From Erpobdella octoculata (taxonomy: Eukaryota; Annelida; Clitellata; Hirudinida; Erpobdellidae), in the NCBI GenBank assembly GCA_963978895.1, contig OZ022239.1:34076042-34140041 (forward strand): a stretch of 64,000 nt of DNA, in the 5' to 3' direction. The position numbers were made by a program, and so were the translations under genes. The notes beneath the pieces were generated by a model that saw nothing but the letters and a program-made list of their open reading frames with translations, had not been told where the DNA came from and did not search any database. Positions 11,690 to 24,970 of the stretch are shown piece by piece (the first letter of the stretch is position 1; the number at the start of each line of letters is the position of its first letter).

Positions 11690-12130
11690 TGCGTATAATA
11701 TTGAAACACATTGTCCAAAATCTTCTTAGTACTTGATATGTGAAGTATGCAATAATTGAAATTATAAGAAATTTTCAAATCAATATGGAAAAACAAACTG
11801 ATAGTTTATTGTTTTAGGAAATTTGCATTTTAAAAAATTTAAAGGTTTTATTGCATTTATCCTATAAATAATACAAATTATGTCAAATCACTCTGAAAAT
11901 TCAATTATTATCTGCCACAACGTATTAATTCACCAAATGTCAACTTGATTGGATAACGGGAAGTTGGTTTTTGAAGTGTCAATAAGTATGGCTCAAGTAG
12001 GCATGCAAGCACTCAAGCAAGCAAACACGGTGAAGTTAATATAGATAATTTCAAAACATAAATTAATGCAATCAGGTTTATTAAATTTGTTTAATCTTAA
12101 AGAATATTATTTTCCTGTCAAACGACCAAC
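11690..12130. repeat. Diverged dispersed repeat
   Basis: Shares blocks with 14360-14830 ('acttgatgtgtgaaatgtg', 'caagcaaacacggtgaa') and more weakly with about 58600-58850. Family unknown; nothing coding is seen. Confidence 0.4.
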
Positions 12131-12339
12131 TGACGTCAACGGCTAGGTGAGGAAGAATTTAAAAACTGTGAAGAGCTCACTACCGTATTTTTACGCATAT
12201 AACTTCTTGAAAAAGGATGTTATCCTATAAATTAGAAAATTTAATACGTACAATTTCTTTTCAATAACATATAAAATACATTTTGCTAAACAAATTGTCT
12301 TTATCTATAAAGCCGAGACACTAACTGTTACACTACAGT

Positions 12340-12535
12340 CATGAGCGAGAGCGAGACCCGGAAGATTAAGCGGGAACTGTAAAAGCGACCCGGAGCAGTA
12401 AAACAAGCAGGCAATGGAGAGGAAGCGGGAGAGCGAGAAAGAGCAGGAGACCGAGCGGGAGCGGGAAAGCAAACAGGGAAGGAAACAGGAGCAAGAGAGA
12501 AAAATGATAAATAACCTCTTAAAGCCCCACTAGTA
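12340..12535 (+). mobile_element. Decayed Helitron 3' end
   Basis: GCGGGA/GAGCGGGAGC minisatellite, then 'aacctcttaaagccccactag' followed by T. The order is that of the H2 Helitron 3' end, but the hairpin is eroded. Confidence 0.5.
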
Positions 12536-12904
12536 AGATATAATTCCCCTATTTAGCTGATTGTGTTTTTGTACAAAAAGTTTGTTGGTTCGGCGCCGAG
12601 ACACTAATTATTAAACTACAGTCATTTGTAAATCTAGACTTGAGCAAAAATATAATACTGTCTAAGCACAGAAATATTAAAAATAGTAAATACAATTCAA
12701 ATTTATTTCTTCAAACTGAAATAAAAAACATAAATCCCAAAATTACGCGCCTGCTTCACACGCCTGCAATGTTTCAAAAGCTTTCTTTTTAATGGGCCAA
12801 CTCATGTTTTTATTGTACACCCAGCATGATTAATGTATCGTAGTTGATTATTTTGAATTGACAACTAGCTTTAAAACAAATTGCTTGTGCACTCTTTTCA
12901 TCAG

Positions 12905-13153
12905 ACAAAGCAAGCTACTGCGGCACACAATGGAAGAACGTGCGCTACAAAACGTGTAATCTTGTCCCAAAGCCAGAGGTGGAATCGTACAGGGATTGCA
13001 TAGATGACTGCCACAACTCTAAAAACTGCAAACTTGTGAACTATTATCATAATTCTACTCCACATTGCCGGTTTCTTTTGTCGCATATTGATTTTTCTTT
13101 GGAGGACACTGAGCCAGCTGACGGCGTGGACACTTATAGCACTAGTAACTGTG
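12905..13153 (+). CDS. Multi-PAN/apple-domain gene, exon d
   Basis: Opens after 'ttcatcag' in phase 1. The module reads '[11 protein letters not shown]', 'CNLVPKPEV', '[18 protein letters not shown]', 'PHCRFL' and ends 'TSNCG', a typical PAN cysteine pattern. Ending at 'tgtg|gttact' (13153) keeps the 1-1 symmetry (249 nt). A phase 0 donor at 'atatg|gtgatt' (about 13163) is the alternative. The following (CCAT)n array translates as a PSIH repeat and is more likely intronic than coding. Later exons of the gene are not visible before 14 kb. Confidence 0.65.
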
Positions 13154-13214
13154 GTTACTATATGGTGATTTATTATAATTATTCATTTGTCAAACATTTT
13201 CAATTTTTTAATTA

Positions 13215-13657
13215 CTTTCCATCCATCCATCCATCCATCCATCCATCCATCCATCCATCCATCCATCCATCCATCCATCCATCCATCCATCCATCCATCC
13301 ATCCATCCATCCATCCATCCATCCATCCATCCATCCATCCATCCATCCATCCATCCATCCATCCATCCATCCATCCATCCATCCATCCATCCATCCATCC
13401 ATCCATCCATCCATCCATCCATCCATCCATCCATCCATCCATCCATCCATCCATCCATCCATCCATCCATCCATCCATCCATCCATCCATCCATCCATCC
13501 ATCCATCCATCCATCCATCCATCCATCCATCCATCCATCCATCCATCCATCCATCCATCCATCCATCCATCCATCCATCCATCCATCCATCCATCCATCC
13601 ATCCATCCATCCATCCATCCATCCATCCATCCATCCATCCATCCATCCATCCATCCA
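13215..13657. repeat. (CCAT)n microsatellite, about 440 bp
   Basis: About 110 uninterrupted CCAT units. It is open in several frames (PSIH repeat, GWMD repeat), which is a property of the repeat and not evidence of a protein. Confidence 0.98.
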
Positions 13658-13659
13658 GC

Positions 13660-15119
13660 CGTCAAATATATTTTGTACTATATTTGCAGCAATACGGACA
13701 AGGTTATGCAAAACAGTATCCTGCAATTCCATGGCCAAAAACTGTGTTCCCTGCTAGTTTCTTCAATACAACTTCAGAAAAATGATATTATAAAAATGTT
13801 TCAACTCGAAATCGAAACCTTTATTAAATTTTTAATGATCTATCATTGTTTGAAAAACAAAAAAAAATAGTTGAACTTTATCGGCCCAAAAAATTATAAA
13901 TACAAAAATTATAACAATTTTTTTTGAAAATTTTTATATTTTAGTTTTGTTGTTCTTTGAAACTAAAAAGCAAAATTTTTTGAAACTTATAAAGTAAAAT
14001 TTATTACTTGAGAAAAATTCAAATTAAAAAAATGCTTCATTACGCTGTGCAAGATTTTATTTCAAGTTGTAGCTTGATTGAATGTCAGAAAATGTGTTAG
14101 TTTTTAATTTTAAAATTTGTTACAAGCGATTAAATAGCCAAAAAACAAGCAAGTAAAAACGGCTGCAAAGATTAAATAAACAATTAAAAAAAATTAATTT
14201 GAGTAATATAAAAGTAGGGCGTATGTTATCCAATTTAGGAAACAGGACGTTCTAAACGAAAAACCTTAAAAAAATTTGGTTTTCAAAAAGTTCATTATTT
14301 TATCAGATTTTATTATTTTTTTGTAGATCAGTTTTTGATGATTAAAAGTCTAACAAATTAATTTTGACTACAGTCTTCTAAATACTTGATGTGTGAAATG
14401 TGTAAATATAAAAAGAACATTTCTAATCACTATGAAAAAACATTTTTATCAAAAATCCTTTATTTTGAAAATTAAATTTTGTTTTTGAACAAACTTGAAA
14501 CTGTTGGTTTAGTTTTTTTGACAAAAATTTGAAATTTTTTAAAATCTTGATTAATTTCAATCTATATTTTATTTAAATTCTACTTAGTCAATTTTAAAAC
14601 CTAATAGAATGCATCGTCATTGACAAATAGTTTAGCTCGATTGAACGATTGAATGAAAAAACATACTTGATTTTTTTAAGCGTCAGACGTTCCCAACGCA
14701 TGGCTCAAGCAAACACGGTGAAATCAATGTGACAGATTTAAAGAGTATCTCAATACAAACGAGAATACTTGTTTTCCTTACACCTCCTAAAAAAACTATT
14801 CAGGACATCATATGCAAAATGTCACGACTATTCATTCTGACAATTAAAAAACGTAATTAGATTATAATTGTTTTCTAATTTTTTTTTATAAAAATGTTAG
14901 AAACAATTGTAACAGTTTATTTAAATTCAAACAATTCAAGTCAAAATATCTTCGTATCTTTTGTAAACAGAAAACCTTTAAAAATCATATTTGTCAAAAC
15001 ATCATGATATGAAACCTATAAAAGTTGTTTCAATGTGCACAATTGTTCATTACGATACAACACAGAAATGACAAATAATTATAATACATTAAAAGATCAC
15101 GGAACAAATATAAGTTGTA
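13660..15119. other. AT-rich non-coding interval
   Basis: No convincing exon or RNA gene is seen. Part (14360-14830) is the diverged copy of the dispersed repeat at 11690-12130. Confidence 0.5.
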
Positions 15120-16413
15120 TTAATTTTCAACAAGAAGAAAGCCGCTAAATGCCGTGTACGAATCACCATAGAAGTGGCAATCGGAGTTATGAGTGGCTAA
15201 CCATATCTGAAATGAAAATTAAGTTGAATCAGATTAAAGTTTAACATCTCGCTTGGTCTGATATAATATTTTTAAATAACAAAAAAATATTGAACAGAAA
15301 GAGGGTATTTTTTTCCAAAGAAGTTGATCGAATGGGGGTTGGGGGGTTAATACTAAACTCTCCTCAACGCAAAACATTTGAGGACCGGGTATAGTGAATC
15401 CTAAATTTCTACAGTTTTTTAAACTTCCACCTATCAAGCACCTTGGCTGCTTAACAAGCGCATTGTCATACCTGGAAATCGCCAGTCAACCATATTGGCC
15501 TGACTTGGCCAGTTTCTTAACAACCGACAACAAATGTGACACTGCTCTAACAATTTAATTTTGAAACAAACTATAGAAATAGGCTTATTTGAAATTTAAC
15601 TTTTATTAATTTGCGACCTCGTCATCTTTCTGAAGTTCAAGGATGACTGTGTTCGAAGACGTTGACCATTCTGGGTAGCTTTTAGACCAAACCCTGGCCA
15701 TTTCTCTGTTGTTTTTTACTAATTTCACAGACGCCTGTCAATTAATTGATGAAAAAGTTAAATTACTGATTAAAGAAGTATCTAAATCATTTAAACCATT
15801 TAACGAGTTGAAAACTGAGTAAGCTCACTGTTGTTCTCTCTTGTGCCGATACCGATACGCTGAATTGGTAAGTTCCATTGACTGGAACTGTGAATTTTCC
15901 GCTTGTGATGTTATAGCTGTTACCAACGTTGGTCACCATATGGTCAAACTTTAAAATTTTATTATCGTCTAGCGGTCCCTGGTTGTCGGTGAGGGCAACG
16001 TAAAATGCTATTTTTTGACGAGGTTGTGCTGGTGGGCCTTGAAGTGGTATGCGAAAAAAGTTAAATTGAATTAAAGACTTAACCTTTAGTAAAATATAAT
16101 TTTTTTTTATTCGTAAAAACGTATTGATAAACAGTGTAAACTTGAGATGGTGACAGATTTTGTTCGTACCCGGTGGGCCTGGGTTACCCGGAGGCCCTGC
16201 ATTTCCACTCGATCCTTTCTCTCCTTTCATGCCTGGAGCTCCCGGGGGTCCAGAAACGGCTCGGACCGAGAATTTCGGAGAAGCATCGCCTTTGCAGTTT
16301 AAATCCAAGTTGCAATAAGCCTCTGAACTTGCAGAAGCGATGTGAGGTGGCGTTGAAAGTGTGATGACGAAAATGAGGAAGAGTGCTGAAACTTTTGTTT
16401 TTAAGTCCATCAC
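15120..16413 (-). CDS. Secreted collagen-C1q domain protein
   Basis: Complete four-exon gene: 16413-16170, 16037-15829, 15734-15618 and 15206-15120. The phases agree and give 218 residues. A signal peptide (about 1-28, hydrophobic 'LFLIFVITL') is followed by a cysteine-bearing linker ('YCNLDLNC'), about ten collagen Gly-X-Y triplets (about 55-84, split by intron 1 at a Gly codon) and a C1q domain (about 88-218, the usual length). C1q hallmarks are 'KIAFYVAL', 'LKFDHMVTNVGNSYN', 'FTVPVNGTYQFSVS', 'VILELQKDDE' and the final 'FSGFLLVEN'. C1q proteins form trimers that bind ligands. In molluscs they are often lectin-like immune proteins, so recognition is a plausible but unproven role. Donors and acceptors are GT/AG throughout. 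Confidence 0.9.
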
Positions 16414-16449
16414 AGGATGATGGCTGAGATGTTTTTTATGAGGCTAAAA

Positions 16450-19400
16450 TTCAATAAATAAATACACAAATAAAGGAATTTAGTTGAGATAGATAATCAA
16501 ATTTATTATTTTAAAGTTCATAAAATTGCTTATTTTAACTCCGAGGATTTCATTTATTTCAACTATTTTTTTATTCTAATCTTCTAGTTATTTTTAACAA
16601 TTTAATCGTTTTATACTTTATGTTTGTAAGAATTACACTTATTTTAAGCGCTCGCGGTGGCGTGTAGAAGAACCTTGAAGATCTCTCTTAGTTGTAACTT
16701 TAAAATGAACTCCAATCGTTTTAAACGTGTATATAGACGAATTCTCTACTTTTATTACAATAATAAGTCAGAGTTAAAAATTTTAGAAGCAGTTGTTTAT
16801 TCTGATATTAGCAGAAGCGTAGCGAGGCGGGGGGGGGGGCAGTGGTAGAAAAGTGTTCCCGGGCGCCTTTTGAAAAAAGCGCCAAAACGTCAATAAGTAA
16901 GTACCTGATGAACAAAGTACCGATGATTACCCCCGGTTATCAGTTGTTGTTTAAAAAAGTGTAAAGGCTTTGGAAAGGTTTTGGACTACCCCAACTCCCC
17001 GGTCATCAGCTATTTCTGAAGAGAATAACTTAAAAAAAACTTAGAGAAAATTAATCAATGGGGTGTTTTTTGGATCCACCTTTAGATTTTAATTTGTATT
17101 ATTGCTTCGGGCCAGCTTAACCATTTCCATAACATTTTCAAACCAATTTGGTTGGACCTCAAAATTTATAATAACTATTAACTCAATGTAGTATGAACTC
17201 ATGTACATCGTGTTTGCTAACAAAAATCAGGGTGTTTGCGTGGTAAACAAACCAATCAAGACAATGACCTTTGAGTTGAAAAATTGTATATTATCTGATT
17301 TCTGTTGAGCCTAATTTGTCGCCTACGTTTGTGATTAGAAACAGATAATCTCTTAAAACTCAAACAAGTTCTGTAAATAGATCACTATTAATTGGCGAGA
17401 AGAATATAATGACAACTATTTTTTAAATTGCTTTCCGTTATATTATTTTATTCTGTTAGGCCACTCGCGCCCTCTTTCATAGGCTGGCTAAACTAAACTA
17501 AGGCGGTCATTCTGACTCTGGCCTAGCCGGCTTGTAATGCCGCTAATCTTTTGAACAACAGGTTTACTGGTTCAGACCCCTGTAAAACGCAACCAAGTAA
17601 AAGCGGCTAAATCAGATAGAAGATTAGAGTAATGTCAAATTGATTTGAGTTAGAACATGTAGTCTGTTTAAAAGTGTTTGTTTTAATTCATTTATTCAGG
17701 CTATAACGGGAACGTTAATAGCCAGTTATATGATACAAGTAGCAATCCAAAAAGTAGAAGTGAAAGTTTGCAATTTTTTTCTATTTTTTTAAACAGTTCT
17801 TGATTAATATTCTTTTAGGTTTAGATTTAATTTTAGAAAGATGAGATTTTTGAGTCCTTAATAGTTTAACCTGAAGATCATTTGATTTCTCTCAGTCCAT
17901 GAACCATATTTGAACAGTATTTTCTATTATTTGTTATTAAACAAAATAATGATAGATAAAACGATTATTTTAATTTTCAAGTTGTTTCGCTTGTTTTTAA
18001 ATTAAAATGTTAAAAGTGAACTATTTGATAAAATTGCAACTATTTCTATACAACCAACCTCTGCTATTTTTAAAAGAATATTACGTTACAGTAAATCTTC
18101 CAGTAAATTCAACCGTTTCAAGTTTGATTATAAATATAAGTTTCAAAATAAATACTTGTTTGTAATTTAAATCAGATGCCGCATAGAATATTCTCAATTC
18201 CACATGTATATATAACTTAAAAGAATCAAGCACGGCTTATATATAATTGTCTGATAAGCAATAACTCAAGTAGAGGAAGATAAAACGTATATACAATATA
18301 TGTATGTATGTATGTATGTATACACACCGCAACTGGTTAAGCGTTTATATAATCTTAACTTTACAAATTCATAAAATCAGTTAAATAATTATAAAAGTCT
18401 TGTTACAATGATAGAGTTATTAACTGTTTTTAATCAATATTAATAGCATACCATTTCTTTTTGAAATTCGAGCATGATTTTTGTTTGTAATAAACGTTAT
18501 TGAGAGATGAACTTCATGAAACTTCAGAACATCAGTTATCGCAGAGGACTTTAAAAAATATACACAAGTCTGAGAATCAGCTCTATGACGATATTATCTT
18601 TATGGCTCGGCGGTTTGTAAATGAATAAAATAATGCAAAAAGTCTTTAAACATAGTCTTTGCTTTTCATGCATGAGTTTTGTTTTATTTTGTGATTTATT
18701 CGAGTGGTTTTAACAAAGAATCTGAGGTTTCTTACAACATAATATCAAAAGTGACTTTTATACCTTAGCAACAAAAATGTTATGTTTTGTCAGCAATTTT
18801 AAAATATGAAATAATTTTTTTTACAAAACAAGCAATTAAAAAATTATTATTATCATAAATAATAACAAATTTAATAACAAATTGCTGGTTTATGTCGTAA
18901 GCGCGTTCCATTTAAATTTTCCGCAAGGAGTCACCAGCAGTGAGAAATATATTGCTGTATGAGAACCTTTGTCAATGCAATGAAACATTGACAGACTGTT
19001 GTGAGTTATGAGTTTACAGTCGTTTGCTTACAGTTGCCTGTCAAAAAATAATGAGTTATAGCTGAGACGATTCTTGTTTATGGCAAAAAGTAAAATCAAT
19101 ACATGGAAAATGTCCAAGTTTCCACGAGGAACTTTTTTTTCTGTACATGGCATTTTTTTAAGGACAATTTAACTTTTCTTACTTTAAAAACATGTTTGCT
19201 CTGATCTCTGCAATATGTCAACAATTCTTATCTTAAGTTTGCGTTGTTTTTCAACATAACTCGGAGACTTTCTCACTAAATGGTTTATATCTTTGTTTTT
19301 TACACACTTTTACTTAACTTGACTTCTCTGTTTGTCGATCTGTAGTCAAATTTGCAACCGATTTTAAACTAACTTCCCGATCAGCTAGAGACTTACAAAT

Positions 19401-20072
19401 TTAAACATACCTCCGAACTGATTAACTGATTCGATCACATTTTTGGATCGTTTGAACAAAATTTGATTAGCTAATTATTTGTGATATTTTATTGTCTATG
19501 CTAATATGTTTGTTGTTTATGTAGTAAAAATATAAAAGTGTGTTTTTAAAATACTTTGTGTTTGCTTCACTTGTTTAATTTGTGTAAGTTGAACAAAATG
19601 CTCAAAATATAGCATATTGGAATAGTTACGTGTATTTCTTTAGGCCGAATGCTACTCAATATTTAAAAGCATGGTTTGCTGACTTTAATGTACGCCTTGC
19701 CTCAACAATGATCACCAGTTTAGTTATTGCAGCTCTATTAAATACTATCTTTATGTAATTAGTAAACCCTACAAATGCTTATGTCGAGCTTGCAATAGTT
19801 TAAGCGTCATTTTAGTTGAACTTGTGTGGTGCTATAAATAACAGTTGAACCTAAACGCTGATTTAAACATTATAGCTCAATAAACCTTTCGATTTAAAAT
19901 CATATAGTTAGATTGACTTGCTAAACATTTGTCGGTCATTTATTGTTCAACGTAGATTCAAAATTTGAATATAATTTTTAATTAAATTCAAATAAATGTT
20001 TGTTAATTAATTTTTAAACAAGATAAGTTAATAAAAATTTAGTTCTTTTGTCTAGCATTTCTTACTTTCAGT
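16450..20072. other. Intergenic region
   Basis: AT-rich, with no exon that can be supported. It contains the SINE-like block at 17518-17585, a poly-G run at about 16830 and a short (TATG)n tract at 18300-18322. Promoters of the C1q gene are presumably near 16.4-16.7 kb but show no decisive motif. Confidence 0.5.
17518..17585 (+). repeat. tRNA-derived SINE head
   Basis: An A-box-like 'TAGCCGGCTTG' and a B-box-like 'GGTTCAGACCCC' are spaced as in a tRNA, but no cloverleaf is intact. A SINE head is more likely than a tRNA gene. Confidence 0.5.
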
Positions 20073-21664
20073 TTAAGTATACGAGACCTTTCTGAAACTG
20101 ACATGGTTCTGATCATCATATAGCAAATCTGAAAAATAAATGCAAATTTCAATTGAGTATAAACGTACACAGAAACTTATGTTGTTTTTCTGATTTTGTT
20201 AGCATCCGGTGTTTTGTGTGTGTACAGTCGTTCAAATAAATATAAAAGCTAACTTTCAACAACGAGTTCAACAACAAGAGCTGTCCCTCCATTTGCCACT
20301 TTGGCAATCGATTTGTCGGGATAACCTGTCTGAAGGGAAAACAAATACTTTCCTCGCCACTGTAGGCCAGTAAGATACACGCCCTGGCTGTTGAGGAAAG
20401 GCTCAATGCTCGCTATGTTAGAAAATGGTTCATCGTAACTGTAAGCCATAATCACAGTGCCTACCGGAGAGCTCTAGAACACCAAATGAGTCAAAGACTA
20501 AGAAAACCACTGAAGAAACAATTTTTAATTCACGATTTAAATCGCTTTATATAAACTGTAATCTGTCATATATTATAGTTTTAGAAATATATTGAATTAA
20601 TAAATCGCATTGCAGAAGCAAATGGACACATTAATGAAACAATTTTTTACTCTATAAACCATCTTATCCATATTTTAAAGTAATAAAAACAACAATTCAG
20701 TTAATAGTCAGTTGTCGTTTTTAACGCCGTTTCGAAAATCGACAGAAAACCAAAACCAGCAGTGACTGGGTGCCGAAGAACCCACACTCTGTAATGAACT
20801 AACTTGAATATAGTTTTGATACTGAGCTGAGACGGCGGTACTTGCGTAGTAATTGTAATTGGTCAACCTGCTTGTATGGCACGTCACCGGATTGAGGGTT
20901 ACGAGGACCACTCCACGTGATGTGATGCGGATCCTTCCTGTTCCCTGAACCTCAAAAAATCCTGGTCCGTTGGCTTGATAGTATCCAAAACTGCTTATAT
21001 TTACATAGCAGATACCTTTGAACAAATAAAAAATAAAGGTATTGATAATGGTAGTACTAATATTTTTAAAATGTTTTTTTTTGTGCAGCATTAAGTCATT
21101 TTTATTTTGCTTTTAAATATAATTTGTTTGAGTTAGTGTTGAGCAAAATATATACCATTAATAAAGAAATAAAATACTTTATAAAACAACATCCAAACTT
21201 AATTTAGATTAACTTACAAAGACCAAAACTATTATTAAAAAACTGTTATTAAAACCACTACGAATGTTCAGAAAATGTAGTTGATTTCAACGTTAACGTT
21301 AACAATGTACACATATTTAACTTTAAAAGCACTTACTTCCCATTAAGTATAACTGACACGGTAACAAATTTTTAACTGTAACACCATCTCTAAGATCTGC
21401 ATAGAGATTACAAGCCTTCGTCTTGTTGGATATTTCAGTTATTTGTATGGCAGAACAGTTTTCTCGTTTTGCACACGTAACAGCACAATGAATGTATGTA
21501 AACTGGTAATCAATGTCATATGAGAAATTTTCTTTTGGTCTTGTAATAGAACACATGGTACTGTTCATTCTCACTAGTCTTCTGAAAGTGTCACTTCTGA
21601 TACAGTTTGTAATTTCACACAGGAACAGCAATGAAATTATTTTTATTTGAAAACTTAAAGTCAT
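20073..21664 (-). CDS. Gene A: secreted PAN + ILEI/FAM3-domain protein
   Basis: Four exons: 21664-21337 (328 nt), 21015-20804 (212), 20473-20254 (220) and 20128-20073 (56). Phases 1, 0 and 1 join to 271 residues with GT/AG borders (donors gtaagt, gttagt, gttagc). The start is the Met of 'MTLSFQ', aligned with the paralogues; an upstream Met at 21703 is possible. Exon 1 encodes a signal peptide and a six-cysteine PAN/apple-like domain ('STMCSI', 'YIHCAVTCAKRENC', 'KACNLYADL', 'LLPCQLY'). Exons 2-3 encode an ILEI/FAM3 (PANDER-like) domain: 'CYVNISSFGYY', 'RGVVLVTLNP', 'VGTVIMAYSYDEPF' and 'LQWRGKYLFSLQTG' match the FAM3 blocks G-T-I-V-L-M..Y-D and F-R..W-V-F..K-G. FAM3 proteins are secreted cytokine-like or lectin-like; the ligand here is unknown. 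Confidence 0.85.
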
Positions 21665-22202
21665 ATTGCGTAATGAACTGTTTACTATTAATAATTTTTT
21701 CAAGAAATAAGCTGGAAATTATTAACTATATGTGATTGAGAGTTTTGCTCACAAAATAATAAATTATATTATGTTTGGATGTAAAAACGGTTGGTTTTTT
21801 AGTTGTAAATTAAATTTCTAAATCTATTTTATTTAACTAAAATGGTTGTCATAAACAACCAGACATGTTGTTGGTTACCATTGTCAATGTTGTAGCTAAT
21901 CGTTATCTCGCTTCATTTATCGCACAAGTTCTCAAAATTATTGACAACTTCCGTTTTCAACGAGACTAAAATTGAATTTAAATTTTAAACTAATAAATTA
22001 CAAAATTCGTATATTTATCTTTTTCGATGTTTTACTTTCAATAGCTCAAATACCACTGAAGAAAATATTGAATGGTTCAATGTACTAGCTTTGCATTTGA
22101 ATATTGAATACGATTAAAAACGATTTAAAATGTAATAAAAATTAAAATAATTATTTTAAAATGTTTGCTGTTTTTATGCATTATTTATTTTTATTATAAT
22201 TT

Positions 22203-22270
22203 TTGGGCGCTGGTGGTAATACGGTAAAGCGTTCACCTGTCGGCTTAAGGTAAGCGGATACCGGCAAACC
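22203..22270 (+). repeat. SINE fragment (tRNA-like head)
   Basis: 'ggcgctggtggtaatacggtaaagcg' and 'ttcacctgtcggc' match the better preserved minus-strand copy at 58968-59038. It is decayed and lacks a good B box. Confidence 0.5.
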
Positions 22271-22872
22271 ATAAACTGTGAAAAACATACAAGTAAACGA
22301 GTTTAATTTCAAATTTTATTAAACTTGAACTTAAATATCGTGAAGTTGGTCATTCTGTAACTCATCCAACAGTATTTTAAGCATAACTTATATTTTACGC
22401 ATCAACAACTATTAGTGACAATCTGTTAAAGCCATCTACAATACTGTGTAACTGAAAATATACTCTGTGCAGTTCAAGTGAACTTACTTTTTTAAGCACT
22501 TAAAGTCTTGTAACTGCGAGTTATAATATGGCATTGTTCTTTCCGAAGTTAATCAGATTTCTTATACTTTCTGACATGTGTCAGCGAGCGTTTGGAAAAC
22601 AATACCAACCATTATCAGGATCTCCTGTACAATAACTTCAATCAAATCGAAATTTGAAACTTGTATTCCATTATTATTGATAATCGACTTTTGTGTTTAT
22701 AATTTGATTTATTCTATTTCATACTCCTTAGTTCCTTCGTTCAAAATTTATATTTTTTCCAAAACACATTTGTTTGATTCTACTGTGAATAAGAAAAATA
22801 AAATAAAACAATGTAACACATTCTATCCAAATCACATTCAATGTTTGATGCATTAATTGTATATGACACTTT

Positions 22873-24162
22873 TCAGAAGTTCACAAAATTTCGATTGTTA
22901 CAGCGCAAATCTGAAAAAAAAACTAAATTTAATAATGTCTTTTTTTATTAATTATTTATTTTACTCATCAATAAACATTTATTTATTAATATTGCTTAAA
23001 TAACTCATTTTCAACAACAATTTCAGTGAAAAGAGATGTTCCAAGATAGCCAATTTTTGAAAACGAATTTACAGGAAATCCAGTTTGAATTGCAAACATA
23101 AGTTTTCCTCTGAACTTTAACCCGGACAGAGAAATTCTTGAGTGTTGAGAAAAAAAAATGATACCTGCTATATTTGTTGATGGCTCATCAAAACTGTAAA
23201 CCATTATTACTGTTCTTTTAGGATAGTCCTAGTACAGCAAAAAAAACAATTTTAATTTAATTTTTAATAGATACTATAGCTAATGCTATTAATCATGTGG
23301 ATAGATTCATCTGATCAAAGTGAAAATCCATGGATATAATTGAACAATAATTCTATTTTTTTAAACGCAAAAAGCACAAGTCATAACTCCAAAAACTTTG
23401 AAATAAGAAATTATTTATTTAAAATTAATTTAAAACAAAAATAAGTCTGAGAAACAAAATAAAAATATTGCATATAATTGTTATATTCATAAACTGTGCC
23501 GTACAAAAACAACCAATTATTCAATATAACTTTGAAATTGATTCAACATCAGAGTAATAATCAAATTTTGTCAGTTTACATGTTTGGCAGGTTACCGGAT
23601 CATGTGTAACCAGAATTGCTCCAATGCTGATCTTTCCTTTTTCTTGCACCTAAAAAAAAAACCAGGTCCCCAAGCTTCGCTGTACGAATAACTGCTTATG
23701 TGCTTATGTTTACATAACACATTCCTTAAAACATAATATATTTAATATCATTAAAAATGTTTAATGAAAGATATTTGTTTTGTCATTCTACAAAATATTT
23801 GCCAACTGCAACATAATATCAAAAGTGACTCTTATACCTTAGCAAAAAAAATGTATTGTTTGTATGGAACATAATTTTAACAATGTAATTTGTTTACTAC
23901 TTACTTGCCATTGAGTATAACTGACACGTTAACAAGTTATTCTGAGTAACACCACAGTTTTCTTGCTTTGCACACATAACAGCACAATGAATGTATATAA
24001 ACTGGTAATCAATGTCATATGAAAAATCTTTTTTGGTCTTGTAATAAAACACATGGTACTGTTCATCCTCTCTATTTTTCTAAAGGGGTCACTTCTGATA
24101 CAAGTTGTGAGTTCCCAGAGAAACCACATAATCAAAAATGTTGCTTGAAAGTTTAAAGCCAT
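22873..24162 (-). pseudogene. Gene B: decayed PAN + ILEI paralogue of gene A
   Basis: Exon order follows gene A: exon 1 at 24162-23905, exon 2 from 23724, exon 3 at 23228 to about 23009, exon 4 at 22910-22873. Exon 1 keeps the signal peptide and 'STMCFI', then shifts frame at 'RPKKIF'. It has also lost about 70 bp between the codons for 'QENC' and 'GVTQNN', removing the middle of the PAN domain. Exon 2 has a stop after 'CYVNIST' and further shifts. Exon 3 is open ('VIMVYSFDEPSTNIAG', 'LKFRGKLMFAIQTG'), but its donor has changed from gttag to atgag and it reads to a new stop at 22986. Head-to-tail with gene A, so a tandem duplicate. Confidence 0.8.
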
Positions 24163-24970
24163 TCTCTCAAAATTCGATTAAAATCCTTATCTGAAACGTT
24201 AGACTAAAGTATTAACTTTTATAAAATAACTTTGACTCTTAATTCCTGTTGTAGATCATAATTTGATCATTTTAGTTGTTGCCTCTTCTTTTTCCAGTCT
24301 TGGGACTGGCTCGCAAATGGTGAGGCAGAGTTATATATTTTAATTTGTATGTATGTATGCATATGTTCCTGAGTTTATAATAACAAGCATATTCCTGTTT
24401 TAAATTTTCAACAATTGATGTGAAAATATTTGATGTAAGATCGTTTTGCAGTTGTACATAAACATTTGTAATTAATTTAAACGTTTTTAATTGTCGACAC
24501 AAGGAAGATTGGTTCAGGCAAGCTTTTATTTTTTCCACTAATGTCGTTTAAAGAAATCTCATGCAAGCAGCATTAATGCGTTCAAAAATAGTCTGATCTT
24601 TCCATGGAGAATCTTAAAATGATCGATCAAGAGCCTCAAGCGATGTTTTATGGGTCGTTATGCATTAATGCCAAACAATGAATCTGTCTTTCGGCAATGT
24701 TTTACCATGACTGATGATTTGAAATGTTGCAAGTTTTGGGAGTTTTAATGAATTGCATGTTCAATGGTAATTCTTAATTGGTACGAGCAATTTTTCTACT
24801 TTGTTATGATTGTATAATACTTTTCAATACTGTTTATTTTTACCAGTTATCTCCAGAGCACATTTTTATAATATACTAACAGTAAGACTATTTTGTCCAA
24901 AAAAACGTTTTTTTTTAAGGATAACGGGTAGTGAGCTAAACATTCTAGAAAGGTACTATCAAAGCAATAA

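Noticed and set aside
13183..13870. Long PSIH- and GWMD-repeat reading frames
   Set aside because: They are the six-frame translation of a pure (CCAT)n array and are open on both strands.
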